A stretch of DNA of 64,000 bases from assembly GCF_003863965.1 (NCBI RefSeq), contig NZ_RRCN01000001.1:2490527-2554526 (forward strand), written 5' to 3'. The position numbers and the translations under genes are program-made. The stretch comes from Paenibacillus oralis. GTDB taxonomy: Bacteria; Bacillota; Bacilli; Paenibacillales; Paenibacillaceae. The notes under the pieces are model-generated. The model was given only the letters and a program-made list of their open reading frames with translations. It made no database searches and had not been told where the DNA came from. This document shows, one piece after another, positions 62,268 through 64,000 of the stretch (positions are counted from its first letter, which is position 1; each line of letters starts with the position of its first letter).

Positions 62268-63566
62268 ATGAAGCGGTTTAACGCCCATGCATCCAGGCCG
62301 GAACTGCGGAAAGTAGCTTACAGTTCGGGCAATCTGGCCGTGAATCTGCTGTCTCAAGCCTTTGCGGCCTATCTGGTCTATTACTATGTGGATGTGCTTG
62401 GCGTGCGGCCGGCGTGGATCAGCTTGGCCATGGTGGCGCATGGCGCCTTGAACGCGGTGCTGAACCCGCTCCTCGGCCATATGTCCGACCGGACGCGGAC
62501 GCGCTTCGGCCGGCGCATCCCTTATATCGCGTTCGGGCTGCTTCCGCTGGCCGCGGTTTTTGCCGCGTTATGGATCCCTCCGGCGGCGGGAGATGCCGCC
62601 TTGCCTTATTTCGTTGCGGCCGTCTTTTTGTACGATGTGCTGTTTGTAACGGTTGTGCTGAATTATTCCGCCTTGTTCCCGGAAATGTTTCCAACGATGG
62701 AGGAGCGTGCCTACGTCTCGTCATGGCGGCAGATGCTTGGCATCGTTGGCATGATCATCGGCGTCGCGCTTCCGCCGCTGGTGTACTCGCAAATCGGCTT
62801 CGGGGGGATGGGCGCGGCGTTTGCCGCGGTCGCCGCCGCTTTTCTGGCCCTGTCGCTTTGGGGGAGCCGGGAGACGAATCCCGGCTCCCCCCAGGCGGCG
62901 TTCCGCCTGCCTGCGGCCATTCGCTATACGCTCAGCAACCGCGCTTTTATGCTGTACGTCCTCGGCAGCTTTCTCGTTCAGTTTACGTTTGCGCTGCTGC
63001 CCGCCGGGATTCCTTTTTTTACGAAATATGTCCTGGAACGGGACGAAAGCTTTAACACCGTGCTGCTCGGCGCCATATTCCTCTCAGCCGTCCCGTCCGT
63101 ATTTGCGTGGGGGCGGATTACGGCAAAATCAGGGCCGCGGCGGGGAATCATGGCGGCGGCCGGCTGCTATCTGATCGCCTTGCTCCCGTTCGGTCTCATA
63201 ACGGGGGCCGCCAGCGTTATCGTTGCCGCCGCCGTCGGGTTCGGTCTTGCCGGACTGCTGGTGCTGCTGGACGTGATGTTGTCTGAGGTGATCGACGAGG
63301 ATGAGCGAAGGACAGGCGCCCGCCGGGAAGGGATGTATTTTGGAATGAACGGCTTTATCGTCCGCTGGGGGGTGTCCCTGCAGGCGGGCTGCATGGGCTT
63401 GATTTTGGAGTTGAGCGGTTACGCCGCGCGTCAAGCGACGCAGCCAGACTCCGTGATTGCCGGCATCCGCTGGATGATGAGCGGCATTCCCGCCGCCTCC
63501 ATGCTGCTGGCCCTGTGCCTGTTTTACTTCTATCCAATCGGGAGGAGCCAGACCAAGAAACGCTGA
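62268..63566 (+). CDS. GPH-family (MelB-like) sugar/cation symporter
   Basis: A 432-residue membrane carrier of the glycoside-pentoside-hexuronide family with about twelve TMs. Typical elements are YSSGNLAVNLLSQAFAAYLVYYY near the N-terminus (TM1, cation-site region) and the cytoplasmic loop GHMSDRTRTRFGRRIPYI between TM2 and TM3. A GGGGAGGGG site precedes the ATG. The operon with the deacetylase suggests an amino-sugar disaccharide or similar glycoside as cargo. Confidence 0.9.
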   Translation: MKRFNAHASRPELRKVAYSSGNLAVNLLSQAFAAYLVYYYVDVLGVRPAWISLAMVAHGALNAVLNPLLGHMSDRTRTRFGRRIPYIAFGLLPLAAVFAALWIPPAAGDAALPYFVAAVFLYDVLFVTVVLNYSALFPEMFPTMEERAYVSSWRQMLGIVGMIIGVALPPLVYSQIGFGGMGAAFAAVAAAFLALSLWGSRETNPGSPQAAFRLPAAIRYTLSNRAFMLYVLGSFLVQFTFALLPAGIPFFTKYVLERDESFNTVLLGAIFLSAVPSVFAWGRITAKSGPRRGIMAAAGCYLIALLPFGLITGAASVIVAAAVGFGLAGLLVLLDVMLSEVIDEDERRTGARREGMYFGMNGFIVRWGVSLQAGCMGLILELSGYAARQATQPDSVIAGIRWMMSGIPAASMLLALCLFYFYPIGRSQTKKR

Positions 63567-63611
63567 ACGCTCTCCGGGATCATGTACATTCCGCCGGCGG
63601 CGAAAATAAAA

Positions 63612-63656
63612 AACGGCAAGACCGGGAGGAATCTTCATTCCGCCGGCCTTGCCGTT
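63612..63656. terminator. Bidirectional terminator between converging genes
   Basis: AACGGCAAG-A-CCGG pairs with CCGG-C-CTTGCCGTT, followed by ATCATTTT on one side and preceded by AAAATAAAA on the other. It serves both the symporter gene and the EAL gene. Confidence 0.8.
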
Positions 63657-63667
63657 ATCATTTTAAT

Positions 63668-64000
63668 TCATGCCGAATCCATATGATCCAGCGGATTTAT
63701 TTTTCGCTCCTTCAACAATTTTTCCATATCGGAAACGTTTAGAGGGCGGCTGTAATAAAACCCCTGAATTTGGTCGCAGCCATGTTTTTGCAAAAAATCG
63801 AACTGTTCCTTTGTCTCCACCCCTTCGGCCAAAACCGTCATGCCCAGCGACTTCCCCAATTGAATGATTGAGAGCAGCAGCAGGCTGTCCCGTTCGGAGC
63901 AAGGGGTCTCCTGGATGAACGCCCGGTCGATTTTCAGCACCTGCAGCGGCAGGGACTTCAAATAGTTGATGGAGGAATAACCCGTGCCGAAATCGTCGAC
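63668..64000 (-). CDS. EAL-domain protein, 3' end only (c-di-GMP phosphodiesterase family)
   Basis: The C-terminal ~110 residues of an EAL domain, cut by the window edge: the 5' part lies beyond 64000. Conserved motifs are DDFGTGYSS followed by LPLQVLKIDRAF, and the later VLAEGVETKEQFDFL and IQGFYYSRP. The catalytic Glu of VLAEGVET and the metal/loop residues of DDFGTGYSS are intact, so the domain is probably active. GGDEF or PAS domains upstream are possible but not visible. Confidence 0.9.
   Translation of the reverse strand, partial: VDDFGTGYSSINYLKSLPLQVLKIDRAFIQETPCSERDSLLLLSIIQLGKSLGMTVLAEGVETKEQFDFLQKHGCDQIQGFYYSRPLNVSDMEKLLKERKINPLDHMDSA

Overview
The window reads as chromosomal DNA from a moderately GC-rich, low-repeat Firmicute, most likely Paenibacillus or a close Paenibacillaceae relative. 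The reasons are strong GGAGG-type ribosome sites, several YesM/YesN-type two-component pairs with AraC output domains, sugar ABC operons without their own ATPase, CcpA-type cre boxes, a secreted protein with a copper-amine-oxidase-like N-terminal domain, and an LtaS-type sulfatase. Assignment is by protein and motif recognition only; no database search was possible. I see no rRNA, tRNA, CRISPR array, transposase or prophage.

Layout. (1) 72-10078, + strand: a carbohydrate or nucleoside-sugar operon with a lipoprotein binding protein, two permeases, an ADP-ribosylglycohydrolase-family enzyme with C-terminal beta-rich extension, a LacI-type repressor, a ribokinase-like kinase, a GH13 alpha-glucosidase and a zinc sorbitol-type dehydrogenase. 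(2) 10633-28244: the most unusual part. Three minus-strand genes (a 49-residue membrane peptide, a zinc-ribbon membrane protein and a membrane-anchored TPR-like protein) diverge from a seven-gene plus-strand operon: VWA protein, 1129-residue tubulin/FtsZ-like protein, 791-residue unknown, polytopic VWA protein, 215-residue unknown, zinc-ribbon TRAFAC-like GTPase and a large GTPase-associated (GAP1-like) membrane protein. It looks like a membrane-linked GTPase/tubulin signalling system related to families predicted to act in biological conflict. (3) 28924-37605, - strand: a ChvE/GguAB-type monosaccharide transporter with a XylFII-LytS-YesN-like sugar-sensing trio. (4) 37830-39263: a TDT-family transporter and a small two-TM protein. 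(5) 39346-48938: a second binding-protein-dependent sugar transporter with its own histidine kinase and response regulator, divergent from a GH2 beta-mannosidase, with a consensus cre box in the shared promoter region. (6) 49050-57817: an LtaS-like sulfatase, a small secreted protein, a MOSC protein and a 1440-residue secreted repeat protein. (7) 57979-64000: an APH-like kinase, a glycosyltransferase and an acetyltransferase in a row, then a YdjC/ChbG-type deacetylase with a GPH-family symporter, and the 3' end of an EAL-domain gene cut by the window edge.

The long gaps between operons are not empty. Most hold clusters of three or four short related modules, often arranged as two direct copies followed by two inverted copies. 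Several unrelated sequence families share this architecture, and two of them recur at three loci each. They are reported as separate features and findings.
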